Origin: Capnocytophaga sp. oral taxon 878 | GTDB taxonomy: Bacteria > Bacteroidota > Bacteroidia > Flavobacteriales > Flavobacteriaceae | Assembly (NCBI RefSeq): GCF_002999135.1 | Contig: NZ_CP027229.1 | Coordinates: forward strand, 1,322,001 to 1,386,000 | Length of the DNA stretch: 64,000 nucleotides | Direction of reading: 5' to 3' | Part shown: positions 17,654 to 27,240 of the stretch, in pieces | Layout: each line of letters opens with the position of its first letter | Numbering within the stretch: position 1 is the stretch's first letter | Position numbers and translations under genes: made by a program | The notes under the pieces: model-generated | What the model was told of the DNA's origin: nothing | Seen by the model: the letters and a program-made list of their open reading frames with translations, nothing else | The model's database searches: none

Positions 17654-18727
17654 TTAAAATACGTCGCCTTCTTTGAGTTTTTCGGCATTTTCGGCGAGTT
17701 GGAGTTCGTCGATAAGGCGTTGTACATCACCATTGATGACGTTTTGCAGATCATAAAGGGTGAGCCCTATGCGGTGATCGGTTACGCGGCCTTGTGGATA
17801 ATTATAGGTACGTATTTTGGCTGAACGGTCGCCGCTGGATACCATTGATTTGCGGCGGGCAGAATCGGCTTCCATTTTTTTAGCAAGCTCCATTTCATAC
17901 AGGCGAGAACGGAGTACTTTGAGGGCTTTTTCGAGGTTTTTGTGTTGAGATTTTTCGTCTTGGCATCGTACCTCGATACCTGTAGGTATGTGCTGTAACT
18001 GGATAGCTGAGTAGGTGGTGTTCACTGACTGTCCGCCTGGCCCTGTAGAGGTGGTACGGATGATTTTTACATCGGCCATATCGAGTTCTACATCAAATTC
18101 TTCGGCTTCGGGTAGTACCATAACGGTAGCGGCAGAGGTATGTACGCGGCCTTGAGTTTCGGTTTGGGGTACGCGTTGTACGCGGTGTACTCCTGCTTCA
18201 AACTTAAGGGTTCCGTATACGTTTTCGCCAGTAACTTCGAATATTATTTCTTTATATCCGCCTGCTGTACCTTCATTGAAGTCCATTACTGAGGTGCTCC
18301 ATCCTTTATTTTGGCAGTATTTGGTGTACATACGGTAGAGGTCGCCAGCAAAGATAGATGCTTCATCGCCCCCTGTACCGGCGCGTATTTCCATTACTGC
18401 GTTTTTGGCATCTTCGGGGTCTTTGGGGATGAGCATAAATTTGATTTCCTCTTCGAGTTGTGGTAGTTTTTCTTTGCATTCTTCGAGTTGAATTTTAGCC
18501 ATTTCGGTCATTTCGGGGTCGGATCCGTCGGCTATAATTTCTTCAGCTTCGGTGAGGTTACCTGTGAGGTTGATATATTCATCGCGTTTGTCCATCAGTT
18601 CTTTAAGGTCTTTATATTCCTTATTGAGTTGGACATAGCGTTTTTGGTCGGCGATGATATCGGGTTGTATAATTAGGTCGGATACCTCGTCGAAGCGTTG
18701 TTTTACGATATTGAGTTTATCGAGCAT
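17654..18727 (-). CDS. prfA: Peptide chain release factor 1
   Basis: Decodes UAA and UAG and triggers peptide release on the ribosome. It has 357 residues, standard length. The catalytic GGQ loop is [12 protein letters not shown]. The stop-codon recognition tripeptide is PQT in [15 protein letters not shown], matching the RF1 PxT type and not the RF2 [14 protein letters not shown] is the usual downstream segment. It is a single gene on the minus strand; prmC, which methylates the Gln, is not adjacent. Assignment secure. Confidence 0.96.
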   Translation of the reverse strand: MLDKLNIVKQRFDEVSDLIIQPDIIADQKRYVQLNKEYKDLKELMDKRDEYINLTGNLTEAEEIIADGSDPEMTEMAKIQLEECKEKLPQLEEEIKFMLIPKDPEDAKNAVMEIRAGTGGDEASIFAGDLYRMYTKYCQNKGWSTSVMDFNEGTAGGYKEIIFEVTGENVYGTLKFEAGVHRVQRVPQTETQGRVHTSAATVMVLPEAEEFDVELDMADVKIIRTTSTGPGGQSVNTTYSAIQLQHIPTGIEVRCQDEKSQHKNLEKALKVLRSRLYEMELAKKMEADSARRKSMVSSGDRSAKIRTYNYPQGRVTDHRIGLTLYDLQNVINGDVQRLIDELQLAENAEKLKEGDVF

Positions 18728-18859
18728 AATTGTTTTAAATTCTTATTTTGAGGGCGCAAAGGTACGAAATATTTTGCAAAAAAGCAAATTTTTGAGGGTG
18801 GGGGTCTTAATGCACAAGAGTGGGATGGGATTATATTGGGTGAGATAGTTGGTTCCTAC

Positions 18860-18913
18860 TATCCTTCGTTTATAGTTCGTTTATCCTTCGTTATTCGTTC
18901 GTTCAGGCTAAGG
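18860..18913 (+). repeat. 54-nt dispersed repeat, copy 2
   Basis: Same TATCCTTCGTT-based unit as at 3669, but of the subtype ending GTTCGTTCAGGCTAAGG, shared with copy 4. A G-rich flank (GGGGTGGTTGGGGGG) follows. The rest of the 18728-19021 gap shows no gene. Confidence 0.85.
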
Positions 18914-19021
18914 GGTGGTTGGGGGGTGTTATAATGAGACAAGAGCAGCATAATGATAGATATAAGGCTGAAAAATGATGTGGGATAGTATGATTTATAT
19001 GGGTGTTTTTTAGGGTAATAT

Positions 19022-19052
19022 TTTGTGGTTAAAAAAATAATTCGTACATTTG
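19022..19052 (+). promoter_or_regulatory. Promoter of the YtxH/holin trio
   Basis: TTTG, 19-nt spacer, TACATTTG; 45 bp before the YtxH ATG. Confidence 0.65.
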
Positions 19053-19097
19053 TGCCGAAATTTGGATTGGAATAATAACCTTAAAAATTTATATATT

Positions 19098-19424
19098 ATG
19101 GCAAAGACAGCAAATGTAGTATTAGGATTGGCAGTTGGTACTGCTATTGGGGTAGGATTAGGTATTCTTTTTGCCCCAGATAAGGGTAAAAATACTCGTG
19201 AGAAGATCAAAGACAGTGTAAGTGAGAAAGCTGATAAGCTAAAAGAGCAATTGGAACGCCTTACGGATAGTGTTCGTGAGAAATCGGCGGAATTAAAGGG
19301 TTCATTGGAAGAAAAAGTAGAGACTTTGCTTTCAAAATCGAGTTATAAAGCTGAGGATGTGATTACTTTTTTAGAGAAGAAGTTGGCTGCGCTTAAAGAA
19401 GCTAACGCTAAATTACAGAAATAG
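19098..19424 (+). CDS. YtxH domain-containing protein
   Basis: A 108-residue envelope protein. A single N-terminal helix (about 8-26, VLGLAVGTAIGVGLGILFAP) ends in the FAPDKGKNTREKI signature of the YtxH family. A long charged coiled-coil-like tail follows, with repeated KEQLERL/REKSAELK heptads. The open frame extends upstream, but the ATG giving MAKTANVV is the typical family start and sits after the promoter. Function is unknown; relatives are stress-induced. It forms a conserved trio with the next two genes. Confidence 0.8.
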   Translation: MAKTANVVLGLAVGTAIGVGLGILFAPDKGKNTREKIKDSVSEKADKLKEQLERLTDSVREKSAELKGSLEEKVETLLSKSSYKAEDVITFLEKKLAALKEANAKLQK

Positions 19425-19429
19425 GGCTT

Positions 19430-19798
19430 ATGTCTGTACTTTCGGTTAAAGAAACTTTTGAGGAAGTTCCTACAAAAGCGAACTCGGCTTTGAACTCGCA
19501 AGTGGCTTACTACAAGCTTTTTCTATTTAGGTTTATAGCGAAGTCGTCGTACGGGCTTATTACTCTTTTTGTAGTGGCTTTTGCGGGTTTGTTGATACTT
19601 TTTTTCCTATCGCTAGCTGGGGCTTATGCTATAGGCGAGGCCTTGGGAAGCAATGGGTTGGGGTTTGCTATTGTAGGAGCTTTCTATATATTGGTAGCTG
19701 TATTGGTGCTTTTATTTCGCAAGCGACTGATAGAGAGACCACTATTGGAAAAGCTTTCTGAAATTTATTTTAAAGAGGAGCCTGATGATGAAGAATAA
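19430..19798 (+). CDS. Holin-X-like (phage-holin superfamily) membrane protein
   Basis: A 122-residue protein with two strong helices (roughly 38-65 and 75-95: FVVAFAGLLILFFLSLAG, AIVGAFYILVAVLVLLF) and an acidic C-terminus, in the pattern of the putative holin-X family (PF07332). In chromosomes this family sits beside YtxH proteins and is not evidence of a prophage. It starts 5 nt after the YtxH stop and overlaps the next gene. Role unknown, probably envelope stress. Confidence 0.72.
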   Translation: MSVLSVKETFEEVPTKANSALNSQVAYYKLFLFRFIAKSSYGLITLFVVAFAGLLILFFLSLAGAYAIGEALGSNGLGFAIVGAFYILVAVLVLLFRKRLIERPLLEKLSEIYFKEEPDDEE

Positions 19799-20027
19799 AA
19801 TATACCGCTCATTTGAGGAGATTGATACTGATTTAAGGATATTGCGATTAGAGAAGGAGATAGATAGGTTATCACTTACGCAACAGGTATCGGCATCGGT
19901 AGAGAGTTTAACTCCTAAGAATCTTTTGGGAGGCACATGGCTGTCGGTTTTATTTAAAGGGAATAGATGGGTGAATGTGCTTTTGGAGTTTGGTTTAGGT
20001 TTTCTACTCAGGCGCTTGAGACGATAG
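19785..20027 (+). CDS. Small conserved protein, DUF6327-like
   Basis: An 80-residue protein of unknown function. It starts with MKNKIYRSFEEIDTDLRILR, has a charged helix, and ends in an amphipathic arginine-rich tail (LGFLLRRLRR). It overlaps the holin-like gene by 14 nt, so the two are probably translationally coupled; ATG at 19785 or 19788. Its place as third gene of the YtxH/holin group is what identifies it; the family name is tentative. Confidence 0.6.
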   Translation: MMKNKIYRSFEEIDTDLRILRLEKEIDRLSLTQQVSASVESLTPKNLLGGTWLSVLFKGNRWVNVLLEFGLGFLLRRLRR

Positions 20028-20075
20028 TTATTGATATTCAAACTGTTAATTGTTAATTTAATTGTAACTTATTAG

Positions 20076-21353
20076 TTGAAGCATAGTTTTTTAAAGAGCA
20101 TAGATTGGATTAGTGTACTGCTTTACCTATTATTGGTAATGTGCGGTTGGGTGGCTATTTTTGCTACTACATATACTGACTTAAATGTGACGTCGGTATT
20201 TGATTTGAATCAGTTTTATGGGAAACAAATGCTTTTTATAGGGCTTAGCTTTGTGCTGATAGCTTTTATTTTGGCATTAGACAGTAAGTTCTATATGAAC
20301 TTTTCGGTAGCCTTTTACATTTTTGCCATAGTACTATTGGCGGGTTTGTTTGTTTTTGGCAAGGAGACTAATGGTGCTAAGGCGTGGTATGCTATTGGGA
20401 GTATTACGGTGCAGCCAAGTGAGTTTGCCAAGGTGGCAACTGCCTTGGCTTTTTCGCGTTATGTGAGTGACATACACACAGATGTGCGACGCACACCTCA
20501 CTTAGTGCGTGCTATAGCTATTGTTATTGTACCTGCGGTGCTTATCCTACTACAGCCTGATGTGGGGAGCTTATTAGTATTCTTCTCTTTGGCTTTTGTA
20601 CTTTTCCGTGAAGGAATGCCCTCTGCCCTACTCTTCTATTTATTTTTGGCAGCAGTGGTATTTATTTCGGCTTTAAAATTTGGCACTACCTTGACTATTA
20701 TAGGCTGTGGGGTGCTGATAACCTTATATAGTTTTTGGCATAAGCGGAGTACAAACCGGATTCCGTTTCAGAATATTTTTATCTTATCGGTGTTGTGCTT
20801 GGTAACGGCTTTGGCTACGCACCCTGTGTATGAGAATGTACTGAAACAACACCACAGAAACCGCTTGAACTTATGGTTGCGCCTTGAGACTGACCCACAG
20901 AAGATTGCAGCTATGAAACGTGATTTTGCATATAATACTAATATGGCAGAATCGGCAATTACATCGGGGGGTACCTTGGGTAAGGGGTTCTTACAGGGCA
21001 CACGTACTAAAGGAAGTTTCATCCCTGAACAACACACTGACTATATTTTCACTACCATAGGAGAAGAATGGGGCTTTGCAGGAACTGCGGTAGTAGTAGT
21101 ACTTTTTGCCTTACTCTTACTGCGACTTATAGCACTGGCTGAGCGACAGAAAACTAAGTTTGCAAGGGTGTATGGTTATTGCGTGGTCTCGATACTTTTT
21201 GTGCATTTTGCTATTAATATAGGTATGGTTATCAGCTTGATACCTACCATTGGGATTCCGTTACCTTTCTTCAGTTATGGGGGCTCGGGATTATGGGCTT
21301 TCACTATATTACTATTTATATTTTTAAAATTAGATGCAGCAAGTAAATATTAA
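20076..21353 (+). CDS. rodA: Rod-shape SEDS glycosyltransferase RodA
   Basis: SEDS-family peptidoglycan polymerase that works with PBP2 during cell elongation. It has 425 residues and about ten helices. Family motifs include QPSEFAKVATALAFSRY, LQPDVGSLLVFFSL, EQHTDYIFTTIGEEWGF and PFFSYGGSGLWAF. The catalytic Asp of the SEDS family lies in the region of QHTDYIF. The start is TTG (MKHSFLKSIDWISVLL); the next ATG is inside the first helix, so the TTG is retained. The mre genes and pbp2 that usually precede it are absent here. Confidence 0.9.
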   Translation: MKHSFLKSIDWISVLLYLLLVMCGWVAIFATTYTDLNVTSVFDLNQFYGKQMLFIGLSFVLIAFILALDSKFYMNFSVAFYIFAIVLLAGLFVFGKETNGAKAWYAIGSITVQPSEFAKVATALAFSRYVSDIHTDVRRTPHLVRAIAIVIVPAVLILLQPDVGSLLVFFSLAFVLFREGMPSALLFYLFLAAVVFISALKFGTTLTIIGCGVLITLYSFWHKRSTNRIPFQNIFILSVLCLVTALATHPVYENVLKQHHRNRLNLWLRLETDPQKIAAMKRDFAYNTNMAESAITSGGTLGKGFLQGTRTKGSFIPEQHTDYIFTTIGEEWGFAGTAVVVVLFALLLLRLIALAERQKTKFARVYGYCVVSILFVHFAINIGMVISLIPTIGIPLPFFSYGGSGLWAFTILLFIFLKLDAASKY

Positions 21354-21732
21354 ACTCTTCTTTTTTATAATAGCTTTGTTTTCGGTAACAATGGCTATGG
21401 GACAAAAGGATAAGAAAACATCCTTTAACTATATAGAATACGCTGAAAAACGCATTGGAAAGTACGATGCTAAAGAGGTAGGCTATATAAAACCTTTGTT
21501 TGATAAAGCTAAGGGAATAAACAAAAGAGTACTACCTCAAGCTAATATACTTTTTGACGAGATTTTTACAAACTTCAAACATAAGATAAACAGTGAAAAG
21601 GACTCTCTTTTTATGATTCATAAATGTATTGAGTTTATGGAGGAAAAGGAGTATTTTAAGCTTCTAAAAAAGCTGGAGGACCTTTATGAATTACAAGATA
21701 TTATTGATGAAATAAAGTCTGAAAAGGAATAA
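21334..21732 (+). CDS. Uncharacterised exported protein
   Basis: A 132-residue protein that I do not recognise. A signal peptide (KLFFFIIALFSVTMAMGQ) is followed by a lysine- and glutamate-rich helical domain with no cysteines. Its start overlaps the rodA 3' end by 20 bases, which suggests coupled translation. Lying between rodA and a MutS-like gene gives no firm clue. Confidence 0.6.
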   Translation: MQQVNIKLFFFIIALFSVTMAMGQKDKKTSFNYIEYAEKRIGKYDAKEVGYIKPLFDKAKGINKRVLPQANILFDEIFTNFKHKINSEKDSLFMIHKCIEFMEEKEYFKLLKKLEDLYELQDIIDEIKSEKE

Positions 21733-21739
21733 TACTACT

Positions 21740-23485
21740 ATGACGGAACTTTACCAAGAGAGACTGCAAGCTGCCACCATACGTTATGAGCAGCTGAATA
21801 AACAATATAACCAACTGGCTTTTGTACGGTTTCTTACTATTATGGGGACTATTAGTCCGTTATACAAGGCTTTTAAGGAAGGGTCTTGGCTTATGGGAGC
21901 TATTTCGGTAGCTTTTTTTATTATTTTTCTTCTTCTGATAGTAAAGCACAAGAAAATAGCCCTACAACGTACTATTGCGCAGACTAAAATGCGCATTAAT
22001 GAACAGGAGATTGCTTTTTTAGAGCGACAAATATATCCTGCGGATAATGGTTCTTCTTTTCAGCAGGAAAATCACCCTTATGCTTATGATTTGGATGTAC
22101 TGGGAGAGCGCTCGGTGTATCATTACTTGAATCGTACTCATACTTTTTTGGGGAGAAAGCTTCTGGCAGAGAAACTACTTTGCACAAACTATACTGCTGA
22201 GGAGATTAAACATACCCAAGGGCAAATAAAAGCTTTGACCCCTGAAATAGCTTGGCGGCAGACTTTTATGGCATACGCCCAACAGATAGATGATACTGAA
22301 GACTTCTACACTAAACTACAGCAGTGGGCTAAAGCACCTGTAAAACATATTGGCAAGGAAGTAGTATGGTGGATAGTTGCATCGCCGATATTACTGCTTA
22401 CAAGCCTTATCATAGGTTATGGATGGAGTAATGAGGTGGTAAAAAGTATTTCTAACCTACTTATTTCGGCTAATTTGCTTACTTTCTTCTTCTTTATAGG
22501 AAAAATTAGTAAAGAGAAACTCGGTTTTGAGCGTACTTATAATATGTTACACGCTTTTAAGGAGTGTATTACCCAAGTGGAAATGCATTTTGGTGATAAA
22601 AACACCCAAGCAAGTAGTAAAATAGCACGATTATCGGGGTTATTGGACGATATGGATAATGTGAGTAACATATTGGTATCGGTACCGCTGAACCTTTTTA
22701 CTTTTTACCACGTACACCAATACCGAAAACTACTGCAATGGAAAGCGCAATATGGGGCACAGATTGAGGAATGGCTGATGCTGGTGGCTGAGACAGAGGT
22801 GCTGTGTAGTTTTGCTAACTTTGGGTATAATAATCCTGATTTTGTATTCCCGACACTGAATAATGAGTATAGAATTGTGCTGGAGGAGGTAGGGCATCCG
22901 CTTATACCTTCGGGGCAGTGTGTGAGGAATAGTATTAGGCTTGATGAGGAGAGTTTTGTGCTGCTTACAGGCTCAAATATGTCGGGGAAGAGTACTTTTT
23001 TGCGTACTATAGGGGTAAATATGCTGCTTACACTAATGGGATTGCCTGTTTGTGCTAAGAAAGCAGATGTACACCCTTTGAGATTGCTGGTTTCGATGCG
23101 ATTATCGGACTCATTGAGTGATGGGAAGTCGTATTTTTTTGCTGAAATAAATAGAATGCAACAAATAATACACACTTTGGAGCAAGAACGCTGCTTGGTG
23201 CTACTTGATGAGGTGCTAAGGGGTACGAACTCGGATGATAAACAACATGGTACTATTAAAATTATTGAGCGACTGCTATCGTTACGGGCTTTGGGTGTAT
23301 TGGCAACTCACGATATTGAGGTGTGCAAGCTGGCAGAAAAGTACCCTAAGGCGCTGAAAAACAAATGTTTTGAATCGGAGATAAAGAATGATGAGCTTAC
23401 TTTTGACTATAAACTGAGAGAGGGTGTTTGTAAGAATAAAAATGCTACTTTTTTGATGAAAAAACTGAAAATAATTAATAGTTAG
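21740..23485 (+). CDS. MutS-family membrane-anchored ATPase
   Basis: A 581-residue protein with the MutS lever/clamp and ATPase domains but no mismatch-recognition domain. Two hydrophobic segments near residues 30-75 and two more around 210-255 suggest membrane association. The ATPase is intact: Walker A TGSNMSGKST at 410-419, Walker B LVLLDEVLRGTNSDD, and the ATHD switch motif. It belongs to the short, MutS-related Bacteroidota group, not to MutS or MutS2, which are larger and carry other domains. A role in mismatch repair should not be assumed. Confidence 0.82.
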   Translation: MTELYQERLQAATIRYEQLNKQYNQLAFVRFLTIMGTISPLYKAFKEGSWLMGAISVAFFIIFLLLIVKHKKIALQRTIAQTKMRINEQEIAFLERQIYPADNGSSFQQENHPYAYDLDVLGERSVYHYLNRTHTFLGRKLLAEKLLCTNYTAEEIKHTQGQIKALTPEIAWRQTFMAYAQQIDDTEDFYTKLQQWAKAPVKHIGKEVVWWIVASPILLLTSLIIGYGWSNEVVKSISNLLISANLLTFFFFIGKISKEKLGFERTYNMLHAFKECITQVEMHFGDKNTQASSKIARLSGLLDDMDNVSNILVSVPLNLFTFYHVHQYRKLLQWKAQYGAQIEEWLMLVAETEVLCSFANFGYNNPDFVFPTLNNEYRIVLEEVGHPLIPSGQCVRNSIRLDEESFVLLTGSNMSGKSTFLRTIGVNMLLTLMGLPVCAKKADVHPLRLLVSMRLSDSLSDGKSYFFAEINRMQQIIHTLEQERCLVLLDEVLRGTNSDDKQHGTIKIIERLLSLRALGVLATHDIEVCKLAEKYPKALKNKCFESEIKNDELTFDYKLREGVCKNKNATFLMKKLKIINS

Positions 23486-23529
23486 CAACAAGGATATACT
23501 ATTTTTTTCAGACGAAAATAGAAAATATA

Positions 23530-23572
23530 CTGCTTTTGAGGCTTTAAAAGATGCCTTAAAAGCAGTTTTTTT
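23530..23572 (+). terminator. Intrinsic terminator
   Basis: CTGCTTTTGAGGC / GCCTTAAAAGCAG with one G-T pair, 10-nt loop, seven T. It follows the MutS-like gene. Confidence 0.75.
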
Positions 23573-24098
23573 ATGCTTATTTTTTGCTTATCGATAGGGA
23601 GAACTGGGGGTGAGGGTTGGGGGTGTATCCTTGGGTGATTTATCAAGAGGATGGGCCATAGGGACGGAGCTATATATTAAAAGATGAGAAAAATGTAGTG
23701 TTTGGTGGATTTTGTTGCGAATTTGGCAAAAAGGAAGTAGAGAGATGAAACAACTGATAGTCAGGATAGTAAGGCTTATCCTTCGTTTATAGTTCGTTTA
23801 TCCTTCGTTATAGGTTCGTTTATCCTAAGCTTATCCTATAAGATGCCTTGGGCTATGTTGGTAGAAAATAAGTTTGATTATCAGGGTATTATATTTTTTC
23901 CTAAAAATAAAATTGGGGATAGCAATTTTTGAAATATTGGCAATGAAAATGAAAAAAGAGTGCGAATTTTTCAATTTTAGGCAAGAGCTGTAAGTTAGGT
24001 TATATATTGGGCTTGGACTTTGTTATGTAGTGTCCTATTATTAAGGGAAGTAGATTGGGATTTTAGGATACTTTAATTTTTTATTTACATTTTTTTGC
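23573..24098. other. Long intergenic stretch without a credible gene
   Basis: No gene seen in about 525 bases. It contains copy 3 of the 54-nt repeat. Blocks on either side (TTTGTTGCGAATTT on the left, ATTTTTGAAATATTGG on the right) resemble those around copy 1 at 3669, so copies 1 and 3 share a longer ancestral unit of roughly 300 bases. Confidence 0.5.
23777..23830 (+). repeat. 54-nt dispersed repeat, copy 3
   Basis: 53 of 54 positions identical to copy 1; the last base differs (AAGC for AAGG). Confidence 0.85.
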
Positions 24099-24127
24099 TT
24101 GTTTTTTAAAAAAATAACGTACCTTTG
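24099..24127 (+). promoter_or_regulatory. Promoter of the metalloprotease pair
   Basis: TTG, 18-nt spacer, TACCTTTG; 22 bp before the ATG. Confidence 0.55.
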
Positions 24128-24149
24128 CCGCGTCAAACTAATATTAGTA

Positions 24150-27100
24150 ATGAAAACAATATTATGGTATTGTTGCGCATTGTTTATAGGTTGGCAAACT
24201 ACCAATGCACAACAAAGATTACAACATCTCTTCAATCATTTTTTACAACCACAACCTATCAGCTGGACAATTTCTCTTCCAAATGCCCAAGCACTAACTA
24301 TTGAATGGCAAGAACGCAAAGTGGGTTCAAACACGACAGGTTTTCGTAGTTTTGTAGGTTATTATCAGGAACAATTAGTGGGAGTTATTAGTTTCAACCA
24401 GAAAACGCTTAGTGGTGAGCTTCTTTACAATGGGAAATCATACATATTGAGCAGCAATGACAAAGGTTGGATAGAGGTAACTGAAACGAAAGAAGGCGTG
24501 AACTGTGGGAATAAGGGTGGGACATCACATAGTGTTACAGGACGCAATCAGTACTATGAGGGTAATGAAGATAAGAATGACCCGCCAATTGAGAAACCTG
24601 AAATATACAATTCACTATACCCCGATGCTCTTATTCACACCGATGGGGTATTTAGGCACTACCGATTGGCGCTTCCGGTAGATTACAGCATTTACAATTC
24701 GAAATATTTTAATAAAGATGTAAATAAGGTTAGGGCATTTTGGTATGCTACTATTGCCTTTGTGAATGAATTATACCGCAATGATGTAGGGGTAGATTTT
24801 ACTTTGGTAGATGATGAAGCACTTATTTTTACTACTGAAAAAGATCACCTATTCCGCAGAAGGGAAGCAGCTAATGAGGTAGTGAACAATGGTACTATCA
24901 CTTTAAACAAACGTTATGATCCTAAAAAGTATGATTTGGCAGTTATTCTGACTGATTATAAGGAGAAATATAATGGTATGGCAGCTGTTTATTCGGCTTA
25001 TGAACAACATAACAAAGCGAATGCTACTGCACGGCCTATAAAACCTTCGACTATAGCTCACGAGATCGGACATATGTTTGGGGCAGACCATACTTTTTCT
25101 AACGGAGGGCAGTATTCGAGTAAAACAGAAATAGGCTCAGGGCAGTCGATTATGAGTTATGGACACGAGTACCCTCGTGATTTCTTCTCATTGATAAGTT
25201 TGGAAACTATACGCAGATTCTTGGGTAACTCGATGGCGTATTATGCTGATGAGGGACGTACTCAAGTAGCTGGCAAACGTGTGGAAGGTACAGGCTCTAA
25301 CCTTGTGTATGGGGTGAAGAGTAATAACCAGCCTCCAGTGCTTGACAGGTCGCACTTAAAGAAAGAATATGTAATTCCGAAAGATACTTACTTTCAGTTT
25401 TACCTAACAGGAAGGGATGCTGAGAATGATACCATTACCTATATAGCTCATCAAGCAGATAGGCGTTTTCACTCTACTAATTCAAACGCGCGCTTTATGA
25501 CTTATAAAGGGAAGACTAATGGTAATATACGCTTTGAAGCTACGTGGTTTGAGCAAGAACGCAATACTTTTGTACCTATAGCTGCTACTTCACCCTTAAA
25601 TTACACCCCTGGTACTTTTACATTTTGGTTGGCTGCTGCTGACCATAACAGAGCTGACCGCAACCACGTGGTGAAATATGATGTGGAGGAAGTAAAAGTG
25701 AAAATAGCTGAAGGAAAACCTTTTCAAATACAAGATTTTGACAATGGTACTTGGGAGCGAAACCGCACTTACAAAGGAGGGCAACTACTCACCTTACATT
25801 GGCAGGTAGATGAAAAAATCTTTGATAAAGATAGTAAAGTGAGGATTTTACTTTCGGACGACTCGGGAAAGACTTATAAATACATATTGAAAGAGATAGC
25901 TGATAACAATGGAGTATGTGATGTGATACTGCCTAACATCAATATTGGCACTACAAATGGGCATTTTGGCAAGCAAAGAGGGCGAGGTATTATCAAAATA
26001 GAAGTGATAGATGGTTTGGCTTTTGCCCTTTCATGTACTAAACCTTACCATGTAGGCGGTTTTATGATTGAGAAGAATAAAAACACTCCTACTCCACTTA
26101 CATTGGTAGCAGGCAGTGTACCACCTAAGTACACTACAATAGCCTGTGCTAATGAAATGCCCATTGCTGCTAAGATAGAGACAGAAGGCGGCTGTAGTAG
26201 CATTACTTCGGATATAACAGAAGAGAAAACAAATGAAAAATGCGAACATAGTTATACGCTCAAACGGACTTATACTTTTAAAGATGAGTGTAATAATAGT
26301 GTAAGCTATGAGCAATTTATTACTGTAAAAGATGATAAAGCACCTGCTTTTGTAGGAATTCTGCCCAGTGATATGACTATAGAAGAAGGAGCTTCTTTAC
26401 CTGAAGCTAAGACGCTTACTGCTAAGGATAATTGTGTAGGAAATTGGCAAGTAACACCTTCGGTAAGTAAAGCTAATAATAAGGTTGTATACTTATGGAA
26501 AGCGACTGACAGCTGTGGTAATAGTACAGTGCATACTCAAACTATTTCTATACATATTAAACCACAAATAGCGACACCAACAGTGAGTACGCCAACAGTG
26601 AGTACGCCAACAGTGAGTACACCAACAGTGAGTACGCCAACAGTAAGTACGCCAACAGTAAGTACACCAACAGTAAGTACACCAACAGTGAGCACTCCGA
26701 CAGTGAGCACACCAACAGTGAGTACACCAACAGTCAGTACACCGACAGTGAGTACGCCTACAGTAAGTACGCCTACAGTGAGCACTCCGACAGTGAGCAC
26801 ACCAACAGTGAGTACACCAACAGTGAGTACGCCAACGGTGAGTACACCGACAGTGAGTACGCCAACGGTGAGTACACCGACTGTAAGTACGCCAACAGTA
26901 AGTACGCCAACGGTTACAAATCTGACAGAAATAATAACTGTTTATAATGGGGTTTCGACAAGTAACCCAAGTAACTATTTGAAAATAGAAAACACTGATG
27001 CTGATAAACCTATTTCAGTACTTATTTTTGATGAAATGGGGCTAAAAGTATATGAGAATAATGATTATGGTAAGACAGAAGTATTTAGAGGAGAGGCTAA

Positions 27101-27215
27101 TGTAGATACTATAATAAGAGGAAAGAGAAAATTGGCAGGTACTTATTTCTATATTATTACTTATTACAAAAACGGACAATTAGCATACAAAAAAGGATAC
27201 TTATACGTCAAATAA
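24150..27215 (+). CDS. Secreted reprolysin-like zinc metalloprotease with PTVS linker and T9SS sorting domain
   Basis: A 1021-residue secreted protease. It has a signal peptide (ends near NAQQ), a propeptide-like region, then a metzincin catalytic domain: HEIGHMFGADH (zinc ligands His304, His308, His314; Glu305 as base) and the Met-turn SIMSYGH. Cadherin/HYR-like beta domains follow, including an HYR-type segment beginning LPSDMTIEEGASLPEA. Residues about 808-922 are a pure linker of 23 TPTVS units. The last 90 residues are a type B type IX secretion sorting domain (LKVYENNDYG, GTYFYIITYYKNG). Expect outer-membrane or extracellular location. It heads a two-gene operon with its paralogue. Confidence 0.87.
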   Translation: MKTILWYCCALFIGWQTTNAQQRLQHLFNHFLQPQPISWTISLPNAQALTIEWQERKVGSNTTGFRSFVGYYQEQLVGVISFNQKTLSGELLYNGKSYILSSNDKGWIEVTETKEGVNCGNKGGTSHSVTGRNQYYEGNEDKNDPPIEKPEIYNSLYPDALIHTDGVFRHYRLALPVDYSIYNSKYFNKDVNKVRAFWYATIAFVNELYRNDVGVDFTLVDDEALIFTTEKDHLFRRREAANEVVNNGTITLNKRYDPKKYDLAVILTDYKEKYNGMAAVYSAYEQHNKANATARPIKPSTIAHEIGHMFGADHTFSNGGQYSSKTEIGSGQSIMSYGHEYPRDFFSLISLETIRRFLGNSMAYYADEGRTQVAGKRVEGTGSNLVYGVKSNNQPPVLDRSHLKKEYVIPKDTYFQFYLTGRDAENDTITYIAHQADRRFHSTNSNARFMTYKGKTNGNIRFEATWFEQERNTFVPIAATSPLNYTPGTFTFWLAAADHNRADRNHVVKYDVEEVKVKIAEGKPFQIQDFDNGTWERNRTYKGGQLLTLHWQVDEKIFDKDSKVRILLSDDSGKTYKYILKEIADNNGVCDVILPNINIGTTNGHFGKQRGRGIIKIEVIDGLAFALSCTKPYHVGGFMIEKNKNTPTPLTLVAGSVPPKYTTIACANEMPIAAKIETEGGCSSITSDITEEKTNEKCEHSYTLKRTYTFKDECNNSVSYEQFITVKDDKAPAFVGILPSDMTIEEGASLPEAKTLTAKDNCVGNWQVTPSVSKANNKVVYLWKATDSCGNSTVHTQTISIHIKPQIATPTVSTPTVSTPTVSTPTVSTPTVSTPTVSTPTVSTPTVSTPTVSTPTVSTPTVSTPTVSTPTVSTPTVSTPTVSTPTVSTPTVSTPTVSTPTVSTPTVSTPTVSTPTVSTPTVTNLTEIITVYNGVSTSNPSNYLKIENTDADKPISVLIFDEMGLKVYENNDYGKTEVFRGEANVDTIIRGKRKLAGTYFYIITYYKNGQLAYKKGYLYVK
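26573..26916 (+). repeat. 15-nt coding minisatellite, about 23 units
   Basis: Tandem 15-mers of the form ACACCAACAGTGAGT encoding TPTVS. Variant codons (CCA/CCG/CCT, ACA/ACG/ACT) recur in blocks, for example a five-unit block repeated near 26690 and 26780, a mark of unit duplication. The period is a multiple of three, so slippage changes linker length without breaking the frame. Confidence 0.9.
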
Positions 27216-27240
27216 TAATTGACAACTAACAATCAAAAAA

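Noticed and set aside
19430..19798. Prophage because of the holin-like gene
   Set aside because: No phage structural or lysis genes are nearby; the YtxH/holin-X/small-protein trio is a chromosomal set.
22705..23175. 156-residue open frame antisense to the MutS-like gene
   Set aside because: It lies opposite the conserved ATPase domain, has no recognisable motif and no promoter. It is a shadow of the real gene.
26537..26800. Minus-strand open frame of repeated LTVGV
   Set aside because: It is only the complement of the 15-nt repeat array; any in-frame period gives an open frame on the other strand. The one at 30092-30280 is rejected for the same reason.
26573..26916. CRISPR array suspicion at the repeat tracts
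   Set aside because: Repeats are 15 nt with no spacers and encode a protein linker; the period-8 arrays also have no spacers, and no cas genes are present.
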